The notes under the pieces were generated by a model that saw nothing but the letters and a program-made list of their open reading frames with translations, made no database searches and had not been told where the DNA came from. The position numbers and the translations under genes were made by a program. Shown in pieces: positions 1 to 8,314 of a stretch of 64,000 nt of DNA (the first letter of the stretch is position 1; the number at the start of each line of letters is the position of its first letter). Source of the stretch: Pseudomonas sp. WS 5079 (lineage in GTDB: Bacteria > Pseudomonadota > Gammaproteobacteria > Pseudomonadales > Pseudomonadaceae); the NCBI RefSeq assembly GCF_012985465.1, contig NZ_JAAQWN010000005.1:310001-374000 (forward strand), given 5' to 3'.

Positions 1-554
1 CGTCCGATTATCGGCAAACCGGCCTAGGTGCTCGCGGCAGTATCGTGATGATTCCTGGGCATATATTGGCCTCCAATGAAATCGGCAGCACCATGATGGT
101 AGTCGAGGCACCCAAGGCCAAAGGCCTGATGGTCAATGGTGACCAAAGTATCGTCACCAACAAAGAGGGCTTGGCGCTAGTCCCGTACGCCACTCCTTAT
201 CGGCTCAATTCAGTTACGTTGTCCGATACTGGCAATAGTTCCGGCGCAGAGATTGTCGGAAACATCGCCAACACAGTGCCCTTTGCTGGCACGGTCAACC
301 TTGTGAAATTTGAAACTGACCAACGTCAGTCTTACACCGTGCAGGCGCGTAAGACCGATGGAGGCCCCCTTCCATTTGGTGCTGAGGTATTGGATAAAAC
401 AGGCCAGTCTGTCGGTTTTGTTGGTCAGGCCAGTGTCCTGTACATAAAGTCCGAAGAAAAGCCAGAGCACCTTGAGGTTCGACTGAGTAACGGCAACTGC
501 ATTATCCGCGAGCAAAACTTGGTCACGAATACTTCTCAAAAGGTTTGCCGATAA
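1..554 (+). CDS. Fimbrial outer-membrane usher, C-terminal part (5' end outside window)
   Basis: The frame is open from base 3 to the TAA at 552-554 and has no start inside the window, so this is the tail of a longer gene. The encoded ~183 residues match the last part of FimD/PapC ushers: a Gly/Val-rich stretch with 'GARGSIVMIPGH', then a small beta domain 'GAEVLDKTGQSVGFVGQASVLYI' and a terminal segment with one Cys near 'NGNCII'. Ushers form the outer-membrane pore through which chaperone-bound pilins are secreted and assembled. The adhesin gene starts 2 bp after the stop, so the two are in one operon. Family assignment is firm; which Cup-type system it is cannot be told from the fragment. 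Confidence 0.88.
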   Translation, partial: SDYRQTGLGARGSIVMIPGHILASNEIGSTMMVVEAPKAKGLMVNGDQSIVTNKEGLALVPYATPYRLNSVTLSDTGNSSGAEIVGNIANTVPFAGTVNLVKFETDQRQSYTVQARKTDGGPLPFGAEVLDKTGQSVGFVGQASVLYIKSEEKPEHLEVRLSNGNCIIREQNLVTNTSQKVCR

Positions 555-555
555 T

Positions 556-1632
556 ATGAGGAAGTTATTTTCCATGAATAAATTTTTTATTTATATCTTG
601 CTGTTTGGCTTAGTTAGCAGCACTAGCTACGCTTCTTGCTACGCTGGAGGCACTCGAAAAGGTGCACCGATAACTATCGACCTTTCAGACAAATTAAGCG
701 AAAGAAATCGAGAGTTCATTCAACCCCTCACGTCAGATTTCGGTTCACATGGCTTTTGGTGTGATGGAGGCAATGCTGAATTTCTATTTAACACCCCATT
801 ACATAGCAATCCTAGAGTGGTTGGATTTGAAGGAGGCAAGTATTGGGTGCGCGTGTCAATTGCAAATACAATCCCAAACAAGTATTTGTCACATGGTAGC
901 CACACAAGCGCAGAGTTGAATGTTCCTGTAACGCTTCGGTTTACATTGATGGATGGGGGAACAGACGCACCGTCCACAGGAAATACGGCTACGATTCAAG
1001 ATGTAGTTATAGCTAGAGATAATTCTGACTGGAGCTGGTGGGAAACGGCTACGGCGTGGGCCACATATCTCAGAAAGCTTGGCACATTTATAATTACCTG
1101 GCGCTGGCCTCACGACTACAGAGATATGTTCACTCAAGATCTTGAAATTAAATACACCCCTAAGATGTCGACATGTATGTTTAACAACGCTGGTTTAATG
1201 GTGAATTTGCCGAAAACAGGAGTTGCTCAACTAACAAAATCACCTCAGCCGGGTTATACACCGTTCACATTGAATTTCAGCTGTAACAACCTGTTGGCTA
1301 ACGGCAGCACCGACCGCTCAATCGATATGTTTTTATCCAGCAATAACCTGCTTCCGTCCGACAACAGCGTCTTGATGGACAGCACGCCTGGCTCGGCCAA
1401 AGGTGTCGGTATAAAGGTAGCCAAACGCGATAATCCCAACGCACCGGTTGTCTTTTCCACCTCCACCTTAAACCGCGGAAGTGCCACCTCCATTTTCAGT
1501 GCCGCTGCAGGTGCTGTGGTTAATAGCAATTTCTCGGTTGGCATGGGCGCTTACTACTTCCCTTACAGCCCCGCTGAACTTACCAGCGGCGAGATCAGGG
1601 CAACCGCCACGCTGAACATCGTTTATCAGTGA
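556..1632 (+). CDS. Fimbrial tip adhesin / minor pilin-like protein
   Basis: A 358-residue protein with an N-terminal hydrophobic signal sequence ending near 'SSTSYAS'. ATG 556 is used here, but ATG 574 (residue 7) is preceded by GAGG and may be the real start. Two-domain layout: an N-terminal region of about 190 residues without an obvious family, then a C-terminal pilin-type domain from about residue 205 (Cys in 'STCMFNN', Cys in 'LNFSCNN') ending in 'ATLNIVYQ', as in chaperone-usher pilins that donate a terminal beta strand. That arrangement is typical of tip adhesins. The first ~700 bp are clearly more AT-rich than the flanks, which suggests a horizontally acquired or fast-changing receptor domain. 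It is the last gene of the fimbrial operon. Confidence 0.75.
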   Translation: MRKLFSMNKFFIYILLFGLVSSTSYASCYAGGTRKGAPITIDLSDKLSERNREFIQPLTSDFGSHGFWCDGGNAEFLFNTPLHSNPRVVGFEGGKYWVRVSIANTIPNKYLSHGSHTSAELNVPVTLRFTLMDGGTDAPSTGNTATIQDVVIARDNSDWSWWETATAWATYLRKLGTFIITWRWPHDYRDMFTQDLEIKYTPKMSTCMFNNAGLMVNLPKTGVAQLTKSPQPGYTPFTLNFSCNNLLANGSTDRSIDMFLSSNNLLPSDNSVLMDSTPGSAKGVGIKVAKRDNPNAPVVFSTSTLNRGSATSIFSAAAGAVVNSNFSVGMGAYYFPYSPAELTSGEIRATATLNIVYQ

Positions 1633-1658
1633 TCATCAGCCCTGCCCGATCAACCCAC

Positions 1659-1700
1659 AACGCCCAACGCCCCCGTGATACAGCCGGGTCGTTGGGCGTT
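1659..1700. terminator. Inverted repeat between convergent genes
   Basis: Perfect 11-bp arms, AACGCCCAACG (1659-1669) and CGTTGGGCGTT (1690-1700), with a 20-nt loop, lie between the adhesin stop and the stop of the opposing sensor kinase. There is no U-run on either strand, so intrinsic termination is possible but not strongly supported. Confidence 0.45.
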
Positions 1701-1722
1701 GCCGCGTAGAACCCCTCGGTCT

Positions 1723-4700
1723 TTATGCCTGCCCCAGTAGCTGTTCCAGACGCTGCGCCAACGCCTCCATCGCCTCGTGCAGAGCATCCACCGATTGGGT
1801 CAAGCGCACATCGTCATGCCCGTTGCAGTCGGCTTGCAACTGCTCACAGGATTGGATCAGTCGGTACGCCTTGATGATGCGCGCGCCCCCCTTGACTCGA
1901 TGACTCAGGTCAGACAGTCCGGTCAAATCGTGCTCGCTGAACAGTTTGAGCAACCTTTGCAAATCCTCTTCATTGCTGCTGGCCAGATCCTGCAACAGGC
2001 TGTTGACCAGTGTGCGGTCACCATGGGCCAGTTGTTCGAGGCTGCTCAGGTCAATATCGTCGGACAGATGTAATGCGTCTTCGACGTCCACCGCACCGTC
2101 GAACAGCGACTCGACGCCGGACAGGCGTGCGGCCAGGTCCTTCATGCTGATGGGTTTGAACAAACAATCATCCATGCCTGCATCCCGACAACGTTCCTTT
2201 TCTTCCGGTTGTGCATTGGCGGTGAAACCCAGAATCAAACAATGGGCTGCGCCCGAAACGGCTTCCTCGGCGCGGATCGCCTTGGCCAGTTCATAGCCTG
2301 TCATCACCGGCATATTGCAGTCGGTAATCACCACATCGAAATGGCCCGTGCGCCAGGCACGCAAACCATGGGCGCCGTCCGGCTCATCACCAACCGTGTG
2401 CCCCAGGAAACTCAATTGTTGCGTTAACAGCAAACGGTTGGCCGGATAATCATCCACCACCAACACTTTTAAGGGAGTGCCAACGTCGGGGGCCAGCGCC
2501 TCCGACCGGATGAGCGGCAAGGGCGCTAGAACCGCCAGTGTCAACAGCACCTCGGCCTCCGTGCCCTGCCCCAGCACGCTGCGCAGGTTCAACGCCCCTT
2601 GCATCATCGAACACAGCTTGCGGCTGATCGCCAGCCCCAAGCCCGAACCTCCAGCCTCTGAATGGCTGCCCTGGTTGAACGGCACAAACAGCTGTTGCTG
2701 ATCGTCAAGGGAGATGCCCATGCCGGTATCGCGCACCAGTACCCGGATCCCCATGCTGTCGTTGGCAAGTGGATGGGTGACTTCTACACAGACCAGAACC
2801 TGCCCGGCCGTGGTGAACTTGATGGCATTGCCGAGCAGATTGGACAGCACCTGCTTGAACCGAAGCGGGTCGATCAGCACATCCCGGTTGGCGTCCTCAT
2901 CGAATGACAGCACAAGATTGAGTTGCTTCTGCCGGGCCAACCCTTCAAATACCCGGACCACCGACGCCACCAGGTCTTTGAATGCCGCCCTTTGCGGTGA
3001 CAGCGTCAAGCGCTCGGACTCGATGCGCACCACGTCCAGGATGTCGCCAATCAGCTCCAAAAGCCCCCGCGCGGCGCCCGACGCCACTTCAATGGCAAAG
3101 CGGTCAAGAATGCCCTGGTCAGCCTTTTTCATGGCCAGCTCCAGCATCCCGACCACGGCGTTCATCGGGGTGCGGATCTCATGACTCATGGTGGCCAGAA
3201 AAGTGGTTTTCGCGCGGTTGGCCTTCTCGGCATCCTGCTTGGCGTCTTTGAGCTCCACCAGCAAACGCTCGCGCTCACTGATATCAATCCAGCCGGCAAT
3301 GATGCCCTTGACCTCACCCGCGTTATTGCGAAACGGAAGAATCCAGTGATAGGCGGTAATACTCCGCCCATTGGAAAACACGATCTGACGGTCAGCCAGT
3401 AACTCCTGGCCACCGTCCATAACCTCCAGGTAGAGCTGCTCATAGGCCGTTCCCTGGCCTGACTCGTCGTTCAACGTCCGGGTTTCAGATAGCCGCGTCC
3501 CAATCACCGCCTCGAGGGTGCTGCCAATCACCTCCAGATAGCGGCGATTGCACACTAACAAGCGGGTCTGGCGGTCTCGTACATAAATGGGATGCGGTAA
3601 CCCATCAATCAGTACGCGCATAAACTCCATTTGTTCTTTCAAGGCCTGCTCGGCCACATCGCGTTTTTGAATCAGGCGTCGCAAATAGAAAATCCAGCCG
3701 AGGGCCACCAGTAACAGGATCACCGCGATAGCCGAGCCGCGGATGATTTCCGATTGATTGGCGTGCGTACGTTTATTGTCCACCGCGACTTCCCCCCGCC
3801 AGCGACTGGTCAGTTCGTCCAACTCTTGCGAGGAGATACTGAGCATCGCCTTGTCCAGGATCGAGTACAGCTCCAGCGAGCCTCGGTCGGTGGCAAGTGC
3901 CATCTGCGCGGGTTGAGCCCCCACAGCGCCACTTACACGCAGACTGGATTGGTACTGGGTAGCAATCAGATAACGGGCATTGACCAGGGTCGTGACAGCG
4001 CCATCTGCTTTACCCTGTGCAACCATTGATAACGCTTCACCCGCCTCTCGCGCTTCAACCAAAATAATGCGCGGGTACTGCTGTTCAATGTAATCCCGGA
4101 CGCCGCTGTCGTGCCTGATTGCCAGGTGCTTGCCGGTCAGGTCCTCCAAACGGCCAAATGCCTCATCGCCCTTACGAATGCTCAATACATAAGGGTTGGT
4201 CAAATAGGACCGGGTAAAACGCAGGTCGCTGTTATCAGTATTTTGGTGAAACGCGGCAATGAAATCCACTTTGCCCTTCTTGACCAACGCCACCAGGCCA
4301 TCCATCGAATCTGCACGTACCACCTCGAAGGTAAGGCCGGTACGCCGGCGAATCATCGCCAGCAAATCAGCGCTGATACCGCGAAAACTCCCCTGCTGAT
4401 CGAAAAATGCCAGTGGAGGACTGCTCTCCAATACCCCTACCCTCAACTGCGGATGGTCTGCGAGCCAGCGCCTCTCCTTGGGGCTTAGGTCAACCTGGCC
4501 TTGGTCGCGTACGGTGATCGTATCCGCCCCCCAGCGCTGCAGGATCGTCATGCTTTCTTCGGCAGGGATCGCCGCCAACACCCGATTGATGATTTCAAGA
4601 AACTGCCGGTCTTCAACCCGTAATGCAAAACCAATGCTGCTCACTTCCAAGCTCGCGAAGTCCGACAGATAAACTTCGTGCAGAAAGTTTCGGTTGATCA

Positions 4701-5355
4701 GATAGTTGGAAGTAATCGCCCCTCCCAGGTACACGTCAGCCTGGTCGAAAACCACAGCGCTGATGGCGTCCAGATCGGTCGGGTAGATCTGTAGCTTAGC
4801 CAACGGGTAATACGCCATGACCTCGGATGGGGGTAGGCCATTCGCAGACATAGCCAAACGCTGCCCGCCAAGATCCTTAGGCAACTCCACGCCGGCATCA
4901 CGCCGGCTAACCAACACCGGCTGATCATCGAAGTAAGACCTCGAAACTACAAGTTCGGGATCGGCCTCGTCGACATGCGTGGCGATCCCGAGCAGGTCAA
5001 ACTCACCTCTTTTAAGTGCCTCTATCGCGTGTGCACGGTCGGGATAGCGTTGAACCTGGATGTCGATGTTCAACAGGTCCGAAATCAGCTCCACGTAGTC
5101 GGCCGTCACCCCTTCGTAATCGTAGGTACTTGCACTCAAGCCCAAAGGCGCCGAGTCGGTGATGGCAACCCCGACTCGCACGTTTTTTTTATCGCGCAAC
5201 AAACGGTTGTCGGCGTCCGACAACTTCAGGTTCAACCCGGTGAGATGGGAGCGTCCCAATAACCTCAACGGCTCGATATCGTCGTGAAAATGCACCGCCT
5301 GAACAAGAGGGCTGATACAGAGTAAAAAAAACAGAAACCCGATTGGCCGCTTCAT
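1723..5355 (-). CDS. BvgS/EvgS-type unorthodox hybrid sensor histidine kinase (RocS-like)
   Basis: A 1210-residue inner-membrane sensor. Visible order: signal peptide (1-20), two periplasmic solute-binding (SBP_bac_3, Venus-flytrap) domains at about 55-275 and 290-525, one membrane helix near 540-560, a PAS domain, HisKA with 'MSHEIRTPMN' (His725), an ATPase domain with N box 'NLLGNAIKFT', 'DTGMGI' and 'GGSGLGLAIS', a receiver with Asp1012 in 'ITDCNMPVM', and an HPt domain with His1152 in 'LSHRVKGG'. All four phosphorelay residues are present. BvgS-type kinases of pseudomonads (RocS1, PvrS/RcsC) control fimbrial genes, and the neighbours here (fimbriae, NarL regulator, EAL protein) fit that role. 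The response-regulator gene ends 2 bp upstream of its ATG. The symbol is left blank because several paralogues exist. Confidence 0.9.
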   Translation of the reverse strand: MKRPIGFLFFLLCISPLVQAVHFHDDIEPLRLLGRSHLTGLNLKLSDADNRLLRDKKNVRVGVAITDSAPLGLSASTYDYEGVTADYVELISDLLNIDIQVQRYPDRAHAIEALKRGEFDLLGIATHVDEADPELVVSRSYFDDQPVLVSRRDAGVELPKDLGGQRLAMSANGLPPSEVMAYYPLAKLQIYPTDLDAISAVVFDQADVYLGGAITSNYLINRNFLHEVYLSDFASLEVSSIGFALRVEDRQFLEIINRVLAAIPAEESMTILQRWGADTITVRDQGQVDLSPKERRWLADHPQLRVGVLESSPPLAFFDQQGSFRGISADLLAMIRRRTGLTFEVVRADSMDGLVALVKKGKVDFIAAFHQNTDNSDLRFTRSYLTNPYVLSIRKGDEAFGRLEDLTGKHLAIRHDSGVRDYIEQQYPRIILVEAREAGEALSMVAQGKADGAVTTLVNARYLIATQYQSSLRVSGAVGAQPAQMALATDRGSLELYSILDKAMLSISSQELDELTSRWRGEVAVDNKRTHANQSEIIRGSAIAVILLLVALGWIFYLRRLIQKRDVAEQALKEQMEFMRVLIDGLPHPIYVRDRQTRLLVCNRRYLEVIGSTLEAVIGTRLSETRTLNDESGQGTAYEQLYLEVMDGGQELLADRQIVFSNGRSITAYHWILPFRNNAGEVKGIIAGWIDISERERLLVELKDAKQDAEKANRAKTTFLATMSHEIRTPMNAVVGMLELAMKKADQGILDRFAIEVASGAARGLLELIGDILDVVRIESERLTLSPQRAAFKDLVASVVRVFEGLARQKQLNLVLSFDEDANRDVLIDPLRFKQVLSNLLGNAIKFTTAGQVLVCVEVTHPLANDSMGIRVLVRDTGMGISLDDQQQLFVPFNQGSHSEAGGSGLGLAISRKLCSMMQGALNLRSVLGQGTEAEVLLTLAVLAPLPLIRSEALAPDVGTPLKVLVVDDYPANRLLLTQQLSFLGHTVGDEPDGAHGLRAWRTGHFDVVITDCNMPVMTGYELAKAIRAEEAVSGAAHCLILGFTANAQPEEKERCRDAGMDDCLFKPISMKDLAARLSGVESLFDGAVDVEDALHLSDDIDLSSLEQLAHGDRTLVNSLLQDLASSNEEDLQRLLKLFSEHDLTGLSDLSHRVKGGARIIKAYRLIQSCEQLQADCNGHDDVRLTQSVDALHEAMEALAQRLEQLLGQA

Positions 5356-5357
5356 GC

Positions 5358-5984
5358 TTAAAGAAGGTTGTTGCGTTTGGCAAATTCGGCAAGATAGACC
5401 ACTGACTTGACGTTGAGCTTTTCAATCAGTCGGGTTTTATAGGTGCTGATGGTTTTGTTACTCAGAAGCATGGAGTCGCCAATTTCCTTGTTGCTAAAAC
5501 CCCGAGCCAGTTGCTGCAAAATGGTCAGCTCACGGTCGGACAGTTGACCAATCAAGTCAGACTCACTGACCTGATTGTCACCAGCGCGCACCGAGCTGTT
5601 GGAGAGCAATGGAAAATAGCTGTAACCATCCTTTATCGCCTTGATCGCGCGAGTCAACTCCTCAAGGCTCCCCGTCTTGGAAACATAGCCCGAGGCTCCG
5701 GCTTTCATGCAGCGCATGGCATAAAAAGAAGCCTCCATGGATGTCAGCACCAGAATTTTACAGGGCAATCCAAGCGCCGAGATGCGACCGATCACCTCCA
5801 GACCATCAAGTAATGGCATGGCGATATCGAGCAGGATCAGATCGGGGACATGCTCTCGCGCTAGGCGTACAGCCTCCACACCGTTAGCCGCCTCCGCCAC
5901 AATTTCAAACTGTTCGGCACCAACCAGTAACTTTACAGAGGCACGAACAAACGAATGATCATCAACGACTAACGCTTTTAACAT
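5358..5984 (-). CDS. NarL/FixJ-family response regulator (RocA1/BvgA-like)
   Basis: A 208-residue regulator with an N-terminal receiver (acidic pair 'VVDDH', phospho-acceptor Asp53 in 'LLDIAMP', Lys in 'VSKTGS') and a C-terminal LuxR-type helix-turn-helix ('LSDRELTILQQLARGFSNKE' and on through 'STYKTRLIEKL'). The open frame reaches 6032, but the ATG at 5984 is chosen: it has AGAGG 5 nt upstream and begins directly with the receiver fold. It sits 2 bp from the hybrid kinase, as bvgA-bvgS and rocA1-rocS1 do, so it is very likely the cognate output, with the adjacent fimbrial operon as likely target. The target is inference from gene order. Confidence 0.9.
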   Translation of the reverse strand: MLKALVVDDHSFVRASVKLLVGAEQFEIVAEAANGVEAVRLAREHVPDLILLDIAMPLLDGLEVIGRISALGLPCKILVLTSMEASFYAMRCMKAGASGYVSKTGSLEELTRAIKAIKDGYSYFPLLSNSSVRAGDNQVSESDLIGQLSDRELTILQQLARGFSNKEIGDSMLLSNKTISTYKTRLIEKLNVKSVVYLAEFAKRNNLL

Positions 5985-6096
5985 ATGAACCTCTTCGGGA
6001 GACAACAACACACCATCACCAGAACAAGACATCCCGACCTTAAGCTCTATACAAAGTAGCTTAAAACGCGCCTGGCAAAATTATGGCATCTATTTT

Positions 6097-7305
6097 TTAT
6101 GCAACCGAGGCGCGGCATTGCAACCACACTGCAAAGTCGTCAGCACTCATGGGGACCGCCAGATGAAAACCCTGGCCAAATGAACAGCCCAGATCGACGA
6201 GGGCGTTGAGCGTATAGGCATTTTCAATGTTCTCGACAACCAGATCCATCTTCAGCGCCCTGGCCAGCGCCACGCTACTTGAAATGACCGCCCTGTTCCC
6301 CAAATCGTCAACATCCCGGACAAAGACACCGTCTAGCTTGAGTTGGTTGAAGGGCAAATGCGCCAGTTGCGTCAAAGAGGAAAAGCCAATGCCGAAGTCA
6401 TCGACCGACAAACCACAGCCGGCTTGATGCAGATGCAACAAATTTTCCACAGCAGAGGCTGGCAAATCCAGCAGACCGTTTTCGGTGATCTCGAACATCA
6501 GTGCAGCACCCGGCAATTCATATTGATGCAAGCGCTGGATAACGTGTTCGACCAGGTCGCTGCTCACCAATTGAGAGGCTGTCAGGTTGAACGCTAGCCC
6601 CGTATCAAACCCTCGCTCGCGTAGCCGGCTCATGAGTTCGAGCCCTTGGTCTAGAAGCCGCTTGAACATCTCATCGAGCAGGTCATAAGCCACCACTGCC
6701 GCCAACAGATCCCGAGGCAGTAAAAGCCCGCGCTGGGGGTGATTCCAGCGCACTAGAACCTCGGCACCAAACAATCGGCCATCGTGCAGGTTGAACTTGG
6801 GTTGGTACCAGGCCTGAAACTCTCCAGCCATCAAACCCAGCAGAACCTGCTGGCGAGGGATCAACTCAATCGCTGTCAGAGTCCCCCTCAGTGCAGAGCA
6901 GTACAACGGGGTGAAATCAGACAGGATCTTTTGCAAAGCCCGCAGTTGCAGGGGCTTTTCCAACACACCGAGTAAACGGATAGAAGATAAAGTGGTCAAT
7001 TTCTCGACCGAACGCCGCAATGCCAGCGGCAACTCTCCATGTATAACCAGCGCACGTACGTTACCCAGTTCGCTGGCCACGCGCAGAAACTCAAGGTTGT
7101 TAATCGAACCGTCAGCCAGGTCAAAAAAAATGATGTCGATCACTGCTTGACTGCGAATGTGATCCACTGCTTGCATTGCATTTCCGGCCGACACAACGCT
7201 CGCCACCTGCAGATTCAGCAACCCGTTGACCAACACACTGCGTTGCAACGCATGGCTTTCTATGACGAGAACACACCCCTCAACCATCTGTTTCAACCTA
7301 CCCAT
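6097..7305 (-). CDS. REC-EAL response regulator, probable c-di-GMP phosphodiesterase (RocR/PvrR-like)
   Basis: A 402-residue protein: receiver domain (about 10-130, Asp62 in 'FFDLADG') followed by an EAL domain (about 155-395). The catalytic set looks complete: Glu182 in the variant motif 'EVL', Asn in 'FNLTAS', Glu in 'EITE', the Asp pair in 'DDFGIGFSSL', Lys in 'LKLDG', Glu in 'VVENIEN' and Gln in 'GQGF'. It should therefore hydrolyse c-di-GMP, unless the small changes (EVL, ENIEN for the usual EGVE) lower activity. RocR and PvrR have this architecture and lie beside fimbrial sensor genes. The start is uncertain: TTG 7329, ATG 7305 or ATG 7287 (GGTAGG 9 nt upstream). A 23-bp palindrome covers this start region. 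Confidence 0.87.
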   Translation of the reverse strand: MGRLKQMVEGCVLVIESHALQRSVLVNGLLNLQVASVVSAGNAMQAVDHIRSQAVIDIIFFDLADGSINNLEFLRVASELGNVRALVIHGELPLALRRSVEKLTTLSSIRLLGVLEKPLQLRALQKILSDFTPLYCSALRGTLTAIELIPRQQVLLGLMAGEFQAWYQPKFNLHDGRLFGAEVLVRWNHPQRGLLLPRDLLAAVVAYDLLDEMFKRLLDQGLELMSRLRERGFDTGLAFNLTASQLVSSDLVEHVIQRLHQYELPGAALMFEITENGLLDLPASAVENLLHLHQAGCGLSVDDFGIGFSSLTQLAHLPFNQLKLDGVFVRDVDDLGNRAVISSSVALARALKMDLVVENIENAYTLNALVDLGCSFGQGFHLAVPMSADDFAVWLQCRASVA

Positions 7306-7319
7306 TATTAATGGGTAGG
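7297..7319. promoter_or_regulatory. Perfect 23-bp palindrome at the start of the EAL gene
   Basis: CCTACCCATTA, one T, then TAATGGGTAGG: 11-bp arms with a single central base. It spans the ATG at 7305 and contains the GGGTAGG that could serve as ribosome-binding sequence for the ATG at 7287. It is either a dimeric repressor operator or an mRNA hairpin that hides the ribosome-binding site. Confidence 0.5.
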
Positions 7320-7421
7320 ACTTTGCCAACTAACTATCCTGCGCCCTTAGAGAAACATCCTCCCGACATGTAGGAAATTTCCCAGGGATAGCCTTAATTA
7401 CCGTGCCAGAAATTAAATAAT

Positions 7422-7451
7422 CCGTAAGGCGACCTGCGGTTGGATCACCTC
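7422..7451. other. Segment resembling the 3' end of 16S rRNA
   Basis: On the plus strand the 30 bases from CCGTAAGG to CACCTC differ at 3 positions from the E. coli-type 16S rRNA 3' end as I remember it. The uninterrupted part CCTGCGGTTGGATCACCTC (19 nt) includes most of the anti-Shine-Dalgarno region; the final CCTTA is replaced by ACTCG. No rRNA gene precedes it. It lies in the 320-bp gap between the EAL gene and the tRNA-Ser terminator, outside the prophage. Confidence 0.6.
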
Positions 7452-7601
7452 ACTCGCACGAGCGCCGTCGACATGTCCAGTAGAACTCACGCAAGGCCTC
7501 AGGAGGCCAGCCAGCAAATGACCAAGCGACATTCATTGCCAGCTTAACCGACACGCAAAAAAACGTAGGGGGGGCGGATGGGGGAACAAAAAACATCAGA
7601 C

Positions 7602-7634
7602 ATGAAAAAGCCCCGTAAAACGGGGCTTTTTCAT
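7602..7634 (-). terminator. Strong bidirectional terminator, probably the native one of tRNA-Ser
   Basis: 15-bp perfect arms (7602-7616 and 7620-7634) with loop AAA, GC core GCCCCG/CGGGGC and flanking A5 and T5 runs that give a U-run on either strand. It lies 8 bp outside attL. In the uninterrupted chromosome it would stand directly behind the tRNA-Ser gene now found at 43845-43934; prophage insertion has moved it 36 kb away. Confidence 0.85.
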
Positions 7635-7641
7635 AACAATA

Positions 7642-7664
7642 TGGCGGTGAAGGAGAGATTCGAA
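7642..7664. repeat. attL, 23-bp core
   Basis: Identical to 43845-43867 (begins TGGCGGTGAAGG, ends GATTCGAA). The match stops at 7665. It carries only the 3' end of the tRNA-Ser sequence (CCA, discriminator, acceptor strand and part of the T arm), so it is the non-functional copy left at the far side of the element. Confidence 0.92.
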
Positions 7665-7841
7665 AGTACCCGCACCCGCAATCTCGCAGCCGAGGCCCCG
7701 GAATACAAGGGCTCCAGCGGTGCCAGTTGCGCAAAAGCATTCCCACGCCATTCCCATGAGCATCAGCATGCATCTCTGTACGCGTGCGCATCACACGTAT
7801 AGGGGCCTGACGTCCGGGGTCTGGAGGGGGGCAAAAAAAAG

Positions 7842-8115
7842 AGTAACATAAGTAATCTTGACCGTTTTTTACGCTCAAGCCATTGAAGTTAAAGGGTTTT
7901 ATGTTTCGAGCAAAAGGTAATCTTTAAGTAATATTGAAGTAATCTGATTACTCTTTATAAACGTAATTCTCTACTTTTATAAACCCCTTTAAAATCAACA
8001 GTTTGGTAAAAAATTACCTTTCCAATTACTTCTCTGTTACTCCTTTTTGTAATCTCAAAACCCACGGGATACGTGGCCTCCAGACCGTTTCTATGGGGAG
8101 ATTACTGAAGTTACT
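7842..8115. repeat. Cluster of AGTAAY boxes between attL and cos
   Basis: In this AT-rich stretch the hexamer AGTAA(T/C) or its complement occurs about ten times: 7842, 7851, 7927, 7938, 7947, 8025, 8036, 8101 and 8110, with near matches GGTAATC at 7916 and GTAATC at 8049. Two copies form the perfect dyad AGTAATC-T-GATTACT (7938-7952). No convincing gene lies in 7665-8758. Position beside the att core suggests integrase/excisionase arm sites; position 200-450 bp from cos suggests packaging or replication sites. Function unknown. Confidence 0.6.
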
Positions 8116-8295
8116 CTTTTTGAGACTCCCCCCCTCCCCATCAACAACAGCGCCTCCAAGGCCCTTCCACAAAATACCCCCTCGGTGCAGGGTTCCGCAG
8201 GTATTTCCGAGTTCGGAAATCGGAAAGCGGCCCCCAGCCAGCGCCATGTTGAAGGGGTTGCAGGTGTGCAGAAAAAGCGACCCATTTAGCCCGCA

Positions 8296-8314
8296 GGCGA
8301 GGTGGGGGGACGAC
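8296..8314. other. Candidate cos (cohesive-end) site
   Basis: GGCGAGGTGGGGGGACGAC resembles the 19-nt P2 cohesive end (GGCGAGGCGGGGAAAGCAC as I recall it), about 14 of 19 positions identical including the first seven. It lies on the left flank of the portal-terminase block, as cos does in P2 and phiCTX. The rest of 8116-8609 shows GC-rich sequence without a supported gene. Confidence 0.6.

Noticed and set aside
7777..7795. Weak fourth Ogr-type dyad TGTA-N11-CACA
   Set aside because: One arm base differs and no gene follows in a sensible position; mentioned only with the three perfect sites.
7450..7878. 142-codon minus-strand frame
   Set aside because: It reads through attL and the 15-bp terminator hairpin. 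Its last ~30 residues look protein-like and could be a remnant, but nothing more can be shown.
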